A DNA stretch of 64,000 bases, taken from NCBI RefSeq assembly GCF_900100705.1, contig NZ_FNCH01000013.1:1-64000 (forward strand), in the 5' to 3' direction. Both the position numbers and the translations under genes were made by a program. This document shows, one piece after another, positions 1 through 7,961 of the stretch. A model generated the notes under the pieces. The model did no database searches, was not told the origin of the DNA, and was given only the letters and a program-made list of their open reading frames with translations. Positions within the stretch are counted from its first letter, which is position 1. The number at the start of each line of letters is the position of its first letter. Origin of the DNA: Pedobacter terrae (GTDB lineage: Bacteria; Bacteroidota; Bacteroidia; Sphingobacteriales; Sphingobacteriaceae).

Positions 1-53
1 ATGTATTTTTGCCCATGTTGTATTTAGGTGTGGTAACTCAAATATAACAGCAC

Positions 54-86
54 AAAGGGTAGCTTTTATCGCTACCCTTTTTTTAT
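54..86 (+). terminator. Rho-independent terminator of an upstream gene
   Basis: The 10-bp arms AAAGGGTAGC (54-63) and GCTACCCTTT (71-80) pair perfectly around a 7-base loop and are followed by a T run. It would end a plus-strand gene lying left of the window. Confidence 0.85.
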
Positions 87-111
87 AAGCAAAAATATTT
101 TCTCCGGACAA

Positions 112-176
112 CAGTGAATTTATTTCAGCATCTTTCCTGCAAAATAGACCCTGAAATGAATTCAGGGTGACGACTA
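112..176. repeat. REP-like double hairpin (GTCATGCTGAA family)
   Basis: This is a partial left arm (TTTCAGCATCT) followed by a hairpin with arms ACCCTGAA and TTCAGGGT and an ending GTGACGAC. Related copies lie at 10379-10444, 28389-28478, and inside the tandem repeats near 46.2, 46.7 and 47.2 kb. All copies are intergenic. Confidence 0.7.
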
Positions 177-197
177 TAGGGTTAATATCAACTAAAA

Positions 198-237
198 ACT
201 CCGAACTCCCAACTAAAAATTCCCAACTCCAGGCTAA
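198..237 (-). repeat. Short AACTCCCAACTAAAAA-type intergenic repeat
   Basis: The segment is a run of degenerate units of the form AACTCCCAACTAAAAA. A second block lies at 359-392. The same family, usually in the GTTGGGAGTT orientation relative to the gene, begins right at the stop codons of several genes in this window. Confidence 0.6.
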
Positions 238-399
238 TTCGATTGTTTTCAAACCTTCCAGCCTTTAACTTTCCCACCCTCAACCTTTTTATTTATTTAT
301 TGAAACAAATTCGACATCTATCGGATCAATGTGGTAATCGCTTTATTTCTGTACTTGATAACTCCCAACTAAAAACTCAGAACTCCAAACTATTTAAAC

Positions 400-407
400 T
401 ATCTTTG
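400..407 (+). promoter_or_regulatory. -7 promoter box upstream of rlmF
   Basis: TATCTTTG matches the Bacteroidota -7 consensus TAnnTTTG and lies about 45 bases before the rlmF start. No clear TTTG -33 element is visible at the right spacing, so this is a partial match. Confidence 0.45.
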
Positions 408-452
408 CAGCAGAAACAGGCAACACAGCTTGTTTAGTTAATTCATAGCACA

Positions 453-1421
453 TTGGCTCAAGAAGAACAAAATAACCGCAAAGAAAAGAGCGAGTTACAC
501 CCACGCAACAAACACCGTTCGCGTTACAATTTCAAACAACTTACCGCAACTTCAAAAGAATTGAAACGTTTCGTTTTTAAAAACGAACATAACGACGATT
601 CTATCGATTTTGCCGATCAAAATGCCGTAAAAGCGCTGAATAGGGCTTTATTAAAATATTTTTACAATATCCAGCAATGGGATATTCCTCAGGATTTTCT
701 TTGTCCGCCTATTCCGGGCCGGGCAGATTATATCCACTATGTTGCCGATCTGTTGGGATCGAGCAACAAAGGTAAAAATCCAAAAGGACCTAAAATTAAT
801 GTGCTTGACATTGGCGTAGGCGCTAACTGCATTTACCCGATTATCGGCCATCAGGAATACGGATGGAATTTTGTGGGCTCGGAGATTGATCCACTTTCGG
901 TTGAATCGGCGAAGCGCATTATCGAAGCCAACAAACCATTGCAGGGTGCGATAGAAATCCGTCAGCAATCATCTAAAATGGGTATTTTTAGGGGAATTGT
1001 AGGCAGAACAGAACGTTTTGATGCCGTTGTTTGTAACCCACCGTTCCATTCTTCCTTAAAAGAAGCTGAACAGGGTACCCGCCAAAAATGGCGCAACCTG
1101 GGCGGAAATGAAAAAGAAGTAAAACACGTACTGAACTTTGGTGGGAATAAGGCAGAACTTTGGTGCCCTGGAGGCGAACGTGCCTTTGTGGAGCAGATGA
1201 TTATCCAGAGTGCCCAAATTAAAAACCAGGTGTTATGGTTCAGTTCACTCGTTTCAAAAAGCGCAAACCTTAAAAGTATTTATAACGCTTTGGTTAAAAC
1301 AAATGCTTTTGAAGTACGTACTGTTATCATGAGTCAGGGCCAGAAAATAAGCCGCTTTGTGGCCTGGACTTTCCAGGATGAAAAAGCGCAGGAGGAATGG
1401 GTAAAAGGATGGAAAGCGTAA
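453..1421 (+). CDS. rlmF: 23S rRNA (adenine(1618)-N6)-methyltransferase RlmF
   Basis: The product is a SAM-dependent methyltransferase that would modify A1618 of 23S rRNA in the cytoplasm. The family N-terminal motif HPRN-HRSRY is at about residues 16-25, and CPPIPGRADYIHY follows near residue 85. The Rossmann SAM-binding strand is VLDIGVGANCIYPIIG, and the catalytic N6-adenine motif NPPF is in VVCNPPFHSS. Length (322 aa) and N-terminal spacing fit the family. The start is a TTG: a stop lies in frame at 435-437 and the only codons between are non-ATG, so TTG at 453 is the best choice. A short repeat begins directly at the stop codon. I am confident in the function. Confidence 0.93.
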   Translation: MAQEEQNNRKEKSELHPRNKHRSRYNFKQLTATSKELKRFVFKNEHNDDSIDFADQNAVKALNRALLKYFYNIQQWDIPQDFLCPPIPGRADYIHYVADLLGSSNKGKNPKGPKINVLDIGVGANCIYPIIGHQEYGWNFVGSEIDPLSVESAKRIIEANKPLQGAIEIRQQSSKMGIFRGIVGRTERFDAVVCNPPFHSSLKEAEQGTRQKWRNLGGNEKEVKHVLNFGGNKAELWCPGGERAFVEQMIIQSAQIKNQVLWFSSLVSKSANLKSIYNALVKTNAFEVRTVIMSQGQKISRFVAWTFQDEKAQEEWVKGWKA

Positions 1422-1456
1422 GTTGGGAGTTCCTAGTCTGGAGTTTTCAGTTTTGG
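1421..1456 (+). repeat. Stop-anchored GTTGGGAGTT repeat after rlmF
   Basis: GTTGGGAGTTCC starts immediately after the rlmF stop codon and continues with GGAGTTTTCAGTTTTGG. It is in the same orientation relative to the gene as other copies listed here. Confidence 0.55.
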
Positions 1457-1617
1457 ATACATAATTCAATCAGATCATATGATAATGCCGGGTGGATATC
1501 ATTCATTCGACATTATTGTTTATGGTTTTTTCCGTTTTAACATTGTAATTTAGATCAACCTTATTCTCTTTCAGTTAGTCGGGCTTTGCAATTCCGATTT
1601 GAACGTTTAGATTATAA

Positions 1618-1660
1618 ATTAACTGCCAACTGAAAATTGTAAACTGCCAACTGAAAACTA
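1618..1660 (-). repeat. Stop-anchored GTTGGCAGTT repeat after the VIT pseudogene
   Basis: On the minus strand two units of TTTTCAGTTGGCAGTT follow directly after the TAG that ends the restored VIT reading frame (1658-1660). The rest of 1457-1617 holds no gene that I can see. Confidence 0.6.
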
Positions 1661-2346
1661 ACCCGTCTTAGCGCCAAAAATATATCCGGCCAAAGCAGTC
1701 ACCACCATGGCCACGGTTCCCCAGAAGCAGATTCTAATTACGGCTTTAATTACATTTGAACCTCCGGCCCTTGCTGCAATCGTACCAGATAAAGTTAAAA
1801 TACAATGGCGAAACCATATTGATAAAACACCATCGATTTAATGGGCGCAAAAAAAGCAACCAGAAATGGTAAAATACCACCGGTAATAAAAGATGCTCCA
1901 GATGCAAGCGCTGCCTGAAGCGGTTTTGGCTGGGTAATTTCGTTAATGCCAAGTTCATCTCTGGCGTGCGCGGCCAAAGCATCTTTCTCTGTAAGCTGTA
2001 TCGCCACCTGCATGGCTAAATCTTCATCCAACCCTTGGGTCACATATATTTTCGCAAGCTCTTTAAGTTCTACCTCTGGCATAGTTTCGAGTTCCATTTT
2101 CTCCCGTTCCAGATCTGCTTTCTCAATGTCGGACTGAGAGCTTACCGAAACGTATTCGCCAGCGGCCATTGATAATGAACCTGCCACCAAACCAGCCAGG
2201 GCTGCCAGTAGGATAGGGTTTCTCGTATCGCTCGCAGCTGCTATACCAATAACCAAACTCGTTGTAGAAATAATGCCATCGTTTGCACCCAGTACGGCAG
2301 CTCTTAACCAGCCCGTTCTATTGGTGTAATGCTTTTCCAGTTCCAT
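1658..2346 (-). pseudogene. VIT1/CCC1-family iron/manganese transporter, frameshifted near its C-terminus
   Basis: The N-terminal 183 residues are a typical VIT/CCC1 membrane transporter: GANDGIISTTSLVIG in TM1, SMAAGEYVSVSSQSD after TM2, a charged cytoplasmic helix pair with the E-rich metal-binding segment, then GASFITGGILPFLVAFF. The frame stops at 1795-1797, just after FAIVF. Shifting by one base in the A4 run at 1797-1800 (T4 on the coding strand) restores LTLSGTIAARAGGSNVIKAV and a last membrane helix ending GYIFGAKTG at 1658. The restored protein is 229 aa, a normal family length. One base has therefore been lost, either a true mutation, a slippage/phase event, or a sequencing error. 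These proteins move Fe2+/Mn2+ across membranes; the frameshift removes the last helix. Confidence 0.85.
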
Positions 2347-2414
2347 TTTTGGTGATGTGTTTTTCTTTTGGTCAGGGCTGAGCGGGGTCGATGCCCCTTA
2401 TCCTCCGAATATCA

Positions 2415-2837
2415 TTATTTCTTTTCATAAACAATCAAAATGGTTAGGTCATTGCTTGCATCTGGCGAAATGCCATGCGAACTGCCTGGTCGGGTTAAAA
2501 TCGCATCGCCAGGTTTAACAGCAAACGTTTTCCCATTCATTTGCATAGTTCCTTTTCCGCTGATCACATAATAAATTTCATCCTCTTTTTGCAGGTGGTA
2601 ACCGATTGATGAGCCCGGTTTCAAAATCCTTTTCCTAAAGGCTGTTTTCAGGTTTTTAGCTTGGGCAAAGAAATTAAAACCGATGGTTTTGCCTCCACCA
2701 TTGTGCGTGCCTGGCTCTTCTTTGGCTACTTCAGCATCGTTTTGCAAAAAGTATTTACTGGTATCGGCAGTTTGTGCTTTGGCCGCGATTGAAATAAAAA
2801 ATATGAAAAATAGTAAGGTTAGTGCTCTGCTGCTCAT
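2415..2837 (-). CDS. Exported cupin-domain protein
   Basis: The 140-aa protein has a signal peptide (MSSRALTLLFFIFFISIAAKA) and a single small cupin barrel. The motif LKPGSSIGYHLQKEDEIYYV (residues about 73-92) carries the usual H-x3-4-E metal-binding pattern of cupin motif 1, and PGDAILTRPGSSHGI is motif 2 with its His. It would act in the periplasm or on the cell surface. Cupin_2 proteins bind metals or sugars and include enzymes and sensors, so the substrate is unknown. It is about 70 bp upstream of the VIT gene on the same strand; no functional link is evident. Confidence 0.8.
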   Translation of the reverse strand: MSSRALTLLFFIFFISIAAKAQTADTSKYFLQNDAEVAKEEPGTHNGGGKTIGFNFFAQAKNLKTAFRKRILKPGSSIGYHLQKEDEIYYVISGKGTMQMNGKTFAVKPGDAILTRPGSSHGISPDASNDLTILIVYEKK

Positions 2838-3318
2838 TTGGCTCGTTTTATATCAATATTGGCTTTTAAGCTTTGGTCTTTCTGCTTTAGCCTTTAAAGG
2901 TAAATTTAAGCGTTTCACCCGGATGTTGCCAAAAGCGTCTGAACTTTGTTACTAAACTACTGCCCGTTGCAGGCGGGCGATCTTAGTGATTCCTCGGGCT
3001 CCTGCACCTACCGTGGACATTTTGTTTTAAGAATAGGTTAGGCATTTTGCTAACCAACTTTAATAAAGCACGGATTTTAACTAAGGACGCTGTCGATCCC
3101 AAGAGCCAGGGAAATCAAAAAACAGTTGCAGTTTAGGTAAATTAGCACTCAACAAACCTGAACCGCAGTGGTTTTGTGTTCATAACAACAAGAATTGCGA
3201 AAAACTACCATGCCGCCGCGGCATAGAACGGTGAAAAAAATATTAATTATTTGTCCATACGGTAGGATTTTCAATGGAATTCATCTGAAGAACGGAGCTG
3301 AAGTTTACCAAAAGCGTT

Positions 3319-3460
3319 GGACTACTCATTTCCTGATTTCCTTACCAGTGTTTTTGATTAGGAAACGGACGTTTTGTGGTTCTTGGCCCTCACAGCCCTG
3401 CCATCCACTATAGCTCCGATAGAAGAAATCGGAGGCTGCCGTTGCTGTCAGGTTTATTAC
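3319..3460 (+). repeat. Structured intergenic element, copy a
   Basis: The segment contains AGCCCTGCCATCC, then a stem with arms CTCCGAT and ATCGGAG, then CTGTCAGGTTTA. The same flanks with a different stem occur (on the minus strand) in the 46.2-47.2 kb tandem repeats and, with a longer stem, at 13391-13498. Copy b is at 3657-3792. Confidence 0.6.
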
Positions 3461-3552
3461 CGAGGGCTTGCTTAGGGCATGTTGCCAAAAAGCACCTAGC
3501 CTTTGTTACTAAACCCCTGCCTGCAGCAGGCAGGCGATCTTAGTGGGATGCT

Positions 3553-3620
3553 CCCGATTTAAGCACTGTTTTTTGTTTTTTATTGGTGTGCTTGCTTGTT
3601 TTTACAGGTTTCATCGGAGC
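3553..3620. repeat. Stem segment repeated at 13411-13476
   Basis: CCGATTTAAGCACT, a T-rich stretch, GTGCTTG and ACAGGTTTCATCGGAGC occur in the same order at 13411-13476. The ends (CCGAT ... ATCGG) pair, as do AAGCAC and GTGCTT, so this is a long hairpin. Confidence 0.6.
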
Positions 3621-3656
3621 AGGAACGGGAGCGGGGCTGAAGCCCTCCAAAAGACG

Positions 3657-3792
3657 GGACTGCTCATTTCCTAATTAAAAGAAACAATATTTTTTGTAAA
3701 TGATCGATTTGTGGTTCTTCGTCTCTAGCCTTGCCACACAGCGTAACTCCTATAGAAGAAATCGGGTGCTACCGTTGTTGTTAATAACCAGG
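3657..3792 (+). repeat. Structured intergenic element, degenerate copy b
   Basis: This aligns with 3319-3460 over its length: GGACTGCTCATTTCCT, GTGGTTCTT, AGCCTTGCCA, ATAGAAGAAATCGG, CTACCGTTGTTGT. The left stem arm has decayed. Confidence 0.5.
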
Positions 3793-3935
3793 TGTAACTG
3801 CCGATAGCATTTTTTTATACCACTAAGACAATCGTTGATTTGCTTTAGGCTTTTAGCTTTAATCTTTCCCCTTTCGGCTTAAAACCATTTCCTTACATTT
3901 TCCTGAAAAAACGGACTAAATAATATGGTTTTAGA

Positions 3936-3966
3936 TTTGAATTACAGTTCAATAATATTAGCTTTG
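3936..3966 (+). promoter_or_regulatory. Bacteroidota promoter of sucD
   Basis: TTTG at 3936-3939 and TAGCTTTG at 3959-3966 are separated by 19 bases, matching the -33/-7 consensus closely. The sucD ATG is 19 bases past the -7 box. Confidence 0.75.
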
Positions 3967-3985
3967 CACAAAAAAATATTGATAC

Positions 3986-4858
3986 ATGAGCGTTTTAGTA
4001 AATAAAGATTCTAAGGTTATCGTTCAGGGTTTTACCGGAAACGAAGGAACTTACCACGCTGAGCAGATGCTGGCCTATGGTACAAACGTAGTTGGTGGTG
4101 TAACACCTGGCAAAGGTGGGCAATTACATTTAGAAAAGCCTGTTTTTAATACTGTTAAAGATGCCGTTGATCAAACGGGTGCAAATGTATCTATCATTTT
4201 TGTGCCACCGGCTTTTGCTGCTGATGCCATTATGGAAGCTGCCGAAGGTGGTATTAAAGTTATTGTTTGTATTACTGAAGGTATCCCTACAAAGGATATG
4301 ATTCAGGTTAAAGAATATATTGCTGATCGTGATGTGACGCTTATCGGCCCTAACTGTCCGGGTGTAATTACTGCTGACGAAGCTAAAATTGGTATCATGC
4401 CAGGCTTTATCTTCAAAAAAGGTCATGTAGGTGTGGTTTCTAAATCAGGAACTTTAACTTATGAAGCGGTAGACCAGGTGGTTAAAGCTGGTTTAGGTAT
4501 TACGACTGCAATTGGTATTGGTGGCGATCCTATTATCGGAACACCGACCGTAGAAGCAGTTAAATTATTAATGAACGATCCTGAAACACACGGTATCATT
4601 ATGATTGGTGAAATTGGTGGTGGAATGGAAGCTGAAGCTGCCCGTTGGATCAAAGAACACGGTACTAAACCTGTTGTTGGTTTTATCGCTGGTCAAACTG
4701 CGCCTCCGGGACGTAGAATGGGTCACGCCGGTGCTATTGTTGGCGGTGCTGATGATACTGCAGCTGCAAAAATGAAAATCATGCGCGAGTGTGGTATCCG
4801 TGTAGTAGAAAGTCCAGCTGAAATCGGTGCTGCAATGGCAGAAGAATTAGCAAAATAA
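3986..4858 (+). CDS. sucD: Succinate--CoA ligase (ADP-forming) alpha subunit
   Basis: SucD forms the CoA-binding/catalytic half of succinyl-CoA synthetase, which interconverts succinyl-CoA and succinate with NTP formation in the TCA cycle. The CoA-binding Rossmann start VIVQGFTGNEGTYHAEQM is at residues 11-28, GPNCPGVI at 121-128, and the phosphorylated active-site histidine is H247 in RRMGHAGAIVGG. The 290-aa length is normal. The partner sucC is not adjacent, and the gene has its own promoter and terminator, so it is a single-gene transcript here. Confidence 0.97.
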   Translation: MSVLVNKDSKVIVQGFTGNEGTYHAEQMLAYGTNVVGGVTPGKGGQLHLEKPVFNTVKDAVDQTGANVSIIFVPPAFAADAIMEAAEGGIKVIVCITEGIPTKDMIQVKEYIADRDVTLIGPNCPGVITADEAKIGIMPGFIFKKGHVGVVSKSGTLTYEAVDQVVKAGLGITTAIGIGGDPIIGTPTVEAVKLLMNDPETHGIIMIGEIGGGMEAEAARWIKEHGTKPVVGFIAGQTAPPGRRMGHAGAIVGGADDTAAAKMKIMRECGIRVVESPAEIGAAMAEELAK

Positions 4859-4880
4859 GATTTTTAAAATTTACATAAAG

Positions 4881-4914
4881 AAAAGCGTTTCGATTAAGTT
4901 CGGAGCGCTTTTTT
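4881..4914 (+). terminator. Terminator after sucD
   Basis: AAAAGCG (4881-4887) pairs with CGCTTTT and is followed by a T run, 22 bases past the sucD stop. Confidence 0.8.
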
Positions 4915-4918
4915 GTTT

Positions 4919-5334
4919 AACCGCAAAGAAGGCAAAGAGCAGGCGCAAAGTGCGCAAAGTTTGTTTGTCCTGATTAACCAACGAGTATACAGAGAATGGC
5001 ACAGAGAAGAACGAGGCTTTAGTAGATCTCATTTTTTTACCGTAAAACTGGTTTTGATCACCAAATCGCAAATAATACAAAGTTGGACTTTATTGTTTTT
5101 TCATTTCGTCATTCCTGCGCAGGCAGGAACCACAAAGTGCTCAGCGAAGCTAATCTTAATGCCTTTGGTTAAACTTAGTTTCGGGTTAAAACCACTTCAT
5201 TTTGTTTCCCTTTCCTTTAGGGGAGGGATAGCACAAAAAGATAATACGCATCAAACTTTGTCAGGGTGAAGTAAACAGTAATTAATTCTCTCAAACCAGC
5301 AAACCAAAGCAAAATCTATAGCGTATATTGAGAT
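4919..5334. other. Gene-free region with degenerate repeats
   Basis: It contains CGCAAAGAAGGCAAAG and CACAGAGAAGAACGAG type units also seen at 18118-18200, a REP-like CATTCCTGCGCAGGCAGGAA hairpin at about 5108-5129, and no credible gene. The open frames across it use the repeat sequence and resemble nothing. Confidence 0.55.
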
Positions 5335-5838
5335 ATGAAAACGATGTTAAATAAACTATTTTTGCTTTCCGCTGTTGTTTTAATTACAGGGCTTTCAGCC
5401 TGTGCGCAAAAGCAGGATAAGAAAGAAACAAAACAAGCAACGGAAGCAGCACAAATTATACCCAAGAAAAAGATGAACTGGAATCCATTAACTCCTGAAG
5501 AAGAAAGAGTAATTGTAAATAAAGGTACTGAATATCCTGGTACCGGTAAATATGAGCATACCACTGATAAAGGGACTTACACCTGTAAACGTTGTAATGC
5601 GTCACTCTATCGTTCAGAAAGTAAGTTCGATGCCCAATGTGGCTGGCCTGCTTTTGACGATGAAATTAAAGGTGCGGTAAAACGTATTCCCGATGCCGAT
5701 GGCTCACGTACAGAAATTGTTTGCGCCAACTGTGGTGCACACTTAGGCCACGTATTTTTGGGTGAAGGATTTACCAATAAAGACACTCGTCATTGTGTAA
5801 ATTCAATCTCCATGAACTTCGTGCCAGATAAAAAATAA
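5335..5838 (+). CDS. msrB: Peptide-methionine (R)-S-oxide reductase MsrB, lipoprotein form
   Basis: MsrB reduces methionine-R-sulfoxide in damaged proteins. The catalytic Cys is C154 in TRHCVNSISM. The structural zinc site is the pair CKRCNASLY and CANCGAHLGH, and the fold motif CGWPAFDDE is present. The N-terminus is a lipoprotein signal with lipobox LSAC (residues about 20-23), so the enzyme is probably anchored in the cell envelope and repairs periplasmic proteins. A strong terminator follows. Length after processing (about 145 aa) fits a single MsrB domain with no MsrA fusion. Confidence 0.95.
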   Translation: MKTMLNKLFLLSAVVLITGLSACAQKQDKKETKQATEAAQIIPKKKMNWNPLTPEEERVIVNKGTEYPGTGKYEHTTDKGTYTCKRCNASLYRSESKFDAQCGWPAFDDEIKGAVKRIPDADGSRTEIVCANCGAHLGHVFLGEGFTNKDTRHCVNSISMNFVPDKK

Positions 5839-5862
5839 GGTGGATGTAGATGGGTTAGGTAG

Positions 5863-5895
5863 AGGCGTAAGGCGATAAGCTTTACGCCTTTTTTA
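5863..5895 (+). terminator. Terminator after msrB
   Basis: AGGCGTAA (5863-5870) pairs with TTACGCCT (5882-5889) and is followed by T6. Confidence 0.85.
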
Positions 5896-5928
5896 ATGCA
5901 CAAAAATGGACTGTTTTTCCACAAATTA

Positions 5929-5956
5929 TTGATTATAAACTAAATGCTTATATTTG
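5929..5956 (+). promoter_or_regulatory. Promoter of the RlpA-like gene
   Basis: TTG at 5929-5931 and TATATTTG at 5949-5956 have a 17-base spacer; the ATG lies 26 bases downstream. Confidence 0.6.
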
Positions 5957-5982
5957 CAGACTCGATAAAGAAAATTTAGCCT

Positions 5983-6363
5983 ATGAAGTATCTGCTGTTA
6001 TTAAGTTTTTGTTTCCTGTTTTTACAAGGTAAAGCACAAAAGTCTGATTCATCAAATGAACCAGATAGTATCAAAAAAACAGTTCTCGCGACTTATTATC
6101 ACAGAAAATTCGAAGGTCACCGAACCACGAGCGGCGCTAAATACCGCTATAAAAAACTAACAGCTGCCCATCGTACCCTGCCATTCGGCACCATGGTTAA
6201 AGTAACCAATCCGGATAACGGAAAATCAGTAATCGTAAAGGTGAATGATCGTGGCCCTTTCTCTAAAAGATTGGCTATAGACTTGTCTGAGCGTGCTGCA
6301 AAACAGATCGGTATCTACCGCAAAGGCGTAGGCAGAGTAAGTCTCAGCTATACAGTTGAATAA
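5983..6363 (+). CDS. Exported RlpA-like double-psi beta-barrel protein
   Basis: The 126-aa protein has a signal peptide ending near KAQ and one DPBB domain of the RlpA type. Diagnostic motifs are ATYYHRKFEGHRTTSG, LPFGTMVKVTNPDNGKSV, and VKVNDRGPFSKRLAIDLS with the family Asp. RlpA proteins in other bacteria are septal lytic transglycosylases acting on denuded peptidoglycan strands; the C-terminal SPOR domain of classic RlpA is absent here. It is therefore likely a small periplasmic wall-active protein, and the exact activity is inferred. Confidence 0.88.
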   Translation: MKYLLLLSFCFLFLQGKAQKSDSSNEPDSIKKTVLATYYHRKFEGHRTTSGAKYRYKKLTAAHRTLPFGTMVKVTNPDNGKSVIVKVNDRGPFSKRLAIDLSERAAKQIGIYRKGVGRVSLSYTVE

Positions 6364-6814
6364 TACGCTTTTTAGCTTCATTTAAAGCTCAAAATACTCC
6401 TAAAATTTAAGTTATTAACACTCATTTTGGTTTGCTAAAGCCTTGAAAAGAAACGATTAGCTTTTTTTTCGCTTGAAAATGATATTGGGCTGATCGTTTT
6501 TCCCCAGCAATTGGCTTGGGTGTTAACAACTTTGGTTCACTAAAAAGGCCCGCCGTGTATATATTTGTTACAACAAAGTTCTTTAACTTCTTGCGTTTGG
6601 AAACAAATATAAAAGCTTAGTTTTTAGTTAATTACAGGTAGATCTCTCAGATTATCATTCTAAATTTTCGCAACTAAAAACTCAGTTGTTTGCCAGCAAT
6701 AGGGTTAGCACTTTCACAGCAGCGTTTTGATCAAGACATTACAATCATCATATATAAAATTGGTGGATGCGTGTCGTTGTCGGCTTTGTTAAAATAGAAT
6801 TAAAATATCAGCGT
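6364..6814. promoter_or_regulatory. 450-bp leader/promoter region of nrdBA
   Basis: A -7-like box TATATTTG is at 6560-6567, which would give a leader of about 240 bases before nrdB. An upstream TTTG (6531-6534) is 25 bases away, longer than usual. I found no convincing NrdR-type palindrome and no other gene. Confidence 0.4.
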
Positions 6815-7786
6815 ATGGAACAGGAATTATTACTACAAGAAAACAAAGATAGATTTGTGCTTTTGCCGATTAAATATCCGGCAATCTGGGAAATGTATAA
6901 AAAGACCGAAGCTAGTTTTTGGACTGCAGAAGAGATAGATCTTTCTGACGACCAGAAACACTGGGATAATTTAAATGATGGCGAAAGACATTTTATTTCG
7001 CACATCCTTGCTTTCTTTTCTGCTAGTGATGGCATTGTGAACGAAAACCTTGCTGTAAACTTCATGAGTGAGGTTCAATTGCCAGAAGCACGTTGTTTTT
7101 ATGGTTTCCAGATTATGATGGAAAACATCCACGCTGAAACCTACGCCCTGTTAATTGATACTTATATTAAAGATCCGGAAGAGAAAGACCGTTTGTTCCA
7201 TGCTATTGATACCGTACCAGCGGTAAAGAGAAAAGCAGAATGGGCTTTAAGGTGGATTGAAAACGGAACTTTTGCAGAGCGTTTAGTGGCTTTTGCTGCG
7301 GTTGAAGGTATTTTCTTCAGCGGTAGTTTCTGCTCTATTTTCTGGTTAAAGAAACGCGGTTTGATGCCTGGATTAACTTTCAGCAATGAGTTAATCTCGA
7401 GAGACGAAGGTTCACACTGCGAATTTGCCTGCTTGTTGTACAGCATGTTAAGTAATAAACTAAGTGAAGAACAGGTTCATGGCATCATCAGCGATGCGGT
7501 TGAAATCGAAAAAGAATTTATTACAGATGCATTGCCGGTTGCTTTAATCGGCATGAATGCAAAATTGATGAGCCAATACATCGAGTTTGTGGCCGATAGA
7601 TGGTTACAGGAATTAGGTTACAAAAAAATATACAATGCAACCAATCCTTTCGATTTTATGGAAATGATCTCGTTGCAGGGTAAAACCAATTTCTTCGAGA
7701 AACGTGTAGGCGACTATCAGAAAAGTGGTGTATTAACCGCTGCCGATAATAACAAACAGGCGTTTTCTTTAGATGAAGACTTCTAA
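6815..7786 (+). CDS. nrdB: Ribonucleoside-diphosphate reductase, class Ia beta subunit
   Basis: NrdB generates the tyrosyl radical needed by NrdA to make deoxyribonucleotides. Diiron ligands are visible at D72 (SDGIVNENL), E103 and H106 (MENIHAETY), E164 (VEGIFFSG), and E198/H201 (RDEGSHCEF); the radical tyrosine is Y110. The sequence is strikingly like eukaryotic R2 (ARCFYGFQIMMENIH, KKRGLMPGLTFSNELISRDE). I chose ATG 6815 (MEQELLLQENKDRF) over the in-frame ATG at 6767 because family members begin there and the extra 16 residues look non-conserved. nrdA follows 175 bp downstream on the same strand. Confidence 0.95.
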   Translation: MEQELLLQENKDRFVLLPIKYPAIWEMYKKTEASFWTAEEIDLSDDQKHWDNLNDGERHFISHILAFFSASDGIVNENLAVNFMSEVQLPEARCFYGFQIMMENIHAETYALLIDTYIKDPEEKDRLFHAIDTVPAVKRKAEWALRWIENGTFAERLVAFAAVEGIFFSGSFCSIFWLKKRGLMPGLTFSNELISRDEGSHCEFACLLYSMLSNKLSEEQVHGIISDAVEIEKEFITDALPVALIGMNAKLMSQYIEFVADRWLQELGYKKIYNATNPFDFMEMISLQGKTNFFEKRVGDYQKSGVLTAADNNKQAFSLDEDF

Positions 7787-7825
7787 GGTGGAAGGTTAGA
7801 AGGTTGAGGGTGGAAGGTTAATCTT
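7787..7825 (+). repeat. Purine-rich GGTGGAAGGTTAGAAGG repeat at the nrdB stop
   Basis: GGTGGAAGGTT units start directly after the nrdB stop codon. Similar purine-rich blocks start at the stops of fabG (17208) and aguB (14555). Confidence 0.45.
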
Positions 7826-7961
7826 GATGCCATATACTTAAATCTTGATACTTTTTAGCAGCTACTTGAATACCAATTAATAAATAACAAATATAAAGTG
7901 ATCATTAAGTCTTGATACTTAATACTCGCTACTAAATATTAACTAAAAAATCTCATAAAAT

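Larger units (their letters stand above)
2838..3935. other. 1.1-kb gene-free mosaic of intergenic repeats
   Basis: No credible coding sequence is present. The stretch holds GC-rich hairpins (around 2959-2978 and 3510-3535), two diverged direct repeats (3319-3460 and 3657-3792), and a segment at 3553-3620 that recurs at 13411-13476. Confidence 0.6.

Noticed and set aside
243..437. Open frame of 64 codons before rlmF
   Set aside because: It runs through short repeats and the rlmF promoter, and its product resembles nothing.
4913..5269. Open frame of 118 codons after sucD
   Set aside because: It is built from intergenic repeat sequence with no conserved domain.
6364..6814. NrdR box upstream of nrdB
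   Set aside because: No pair of palindromic boxes of the expected form could be found by eye.
6767..6814. Upstream ATG for nrdB giving 16 extra residues
   Set aside because: The extra residues are not like family members, which begin near MEQ...LLQENKDRF.
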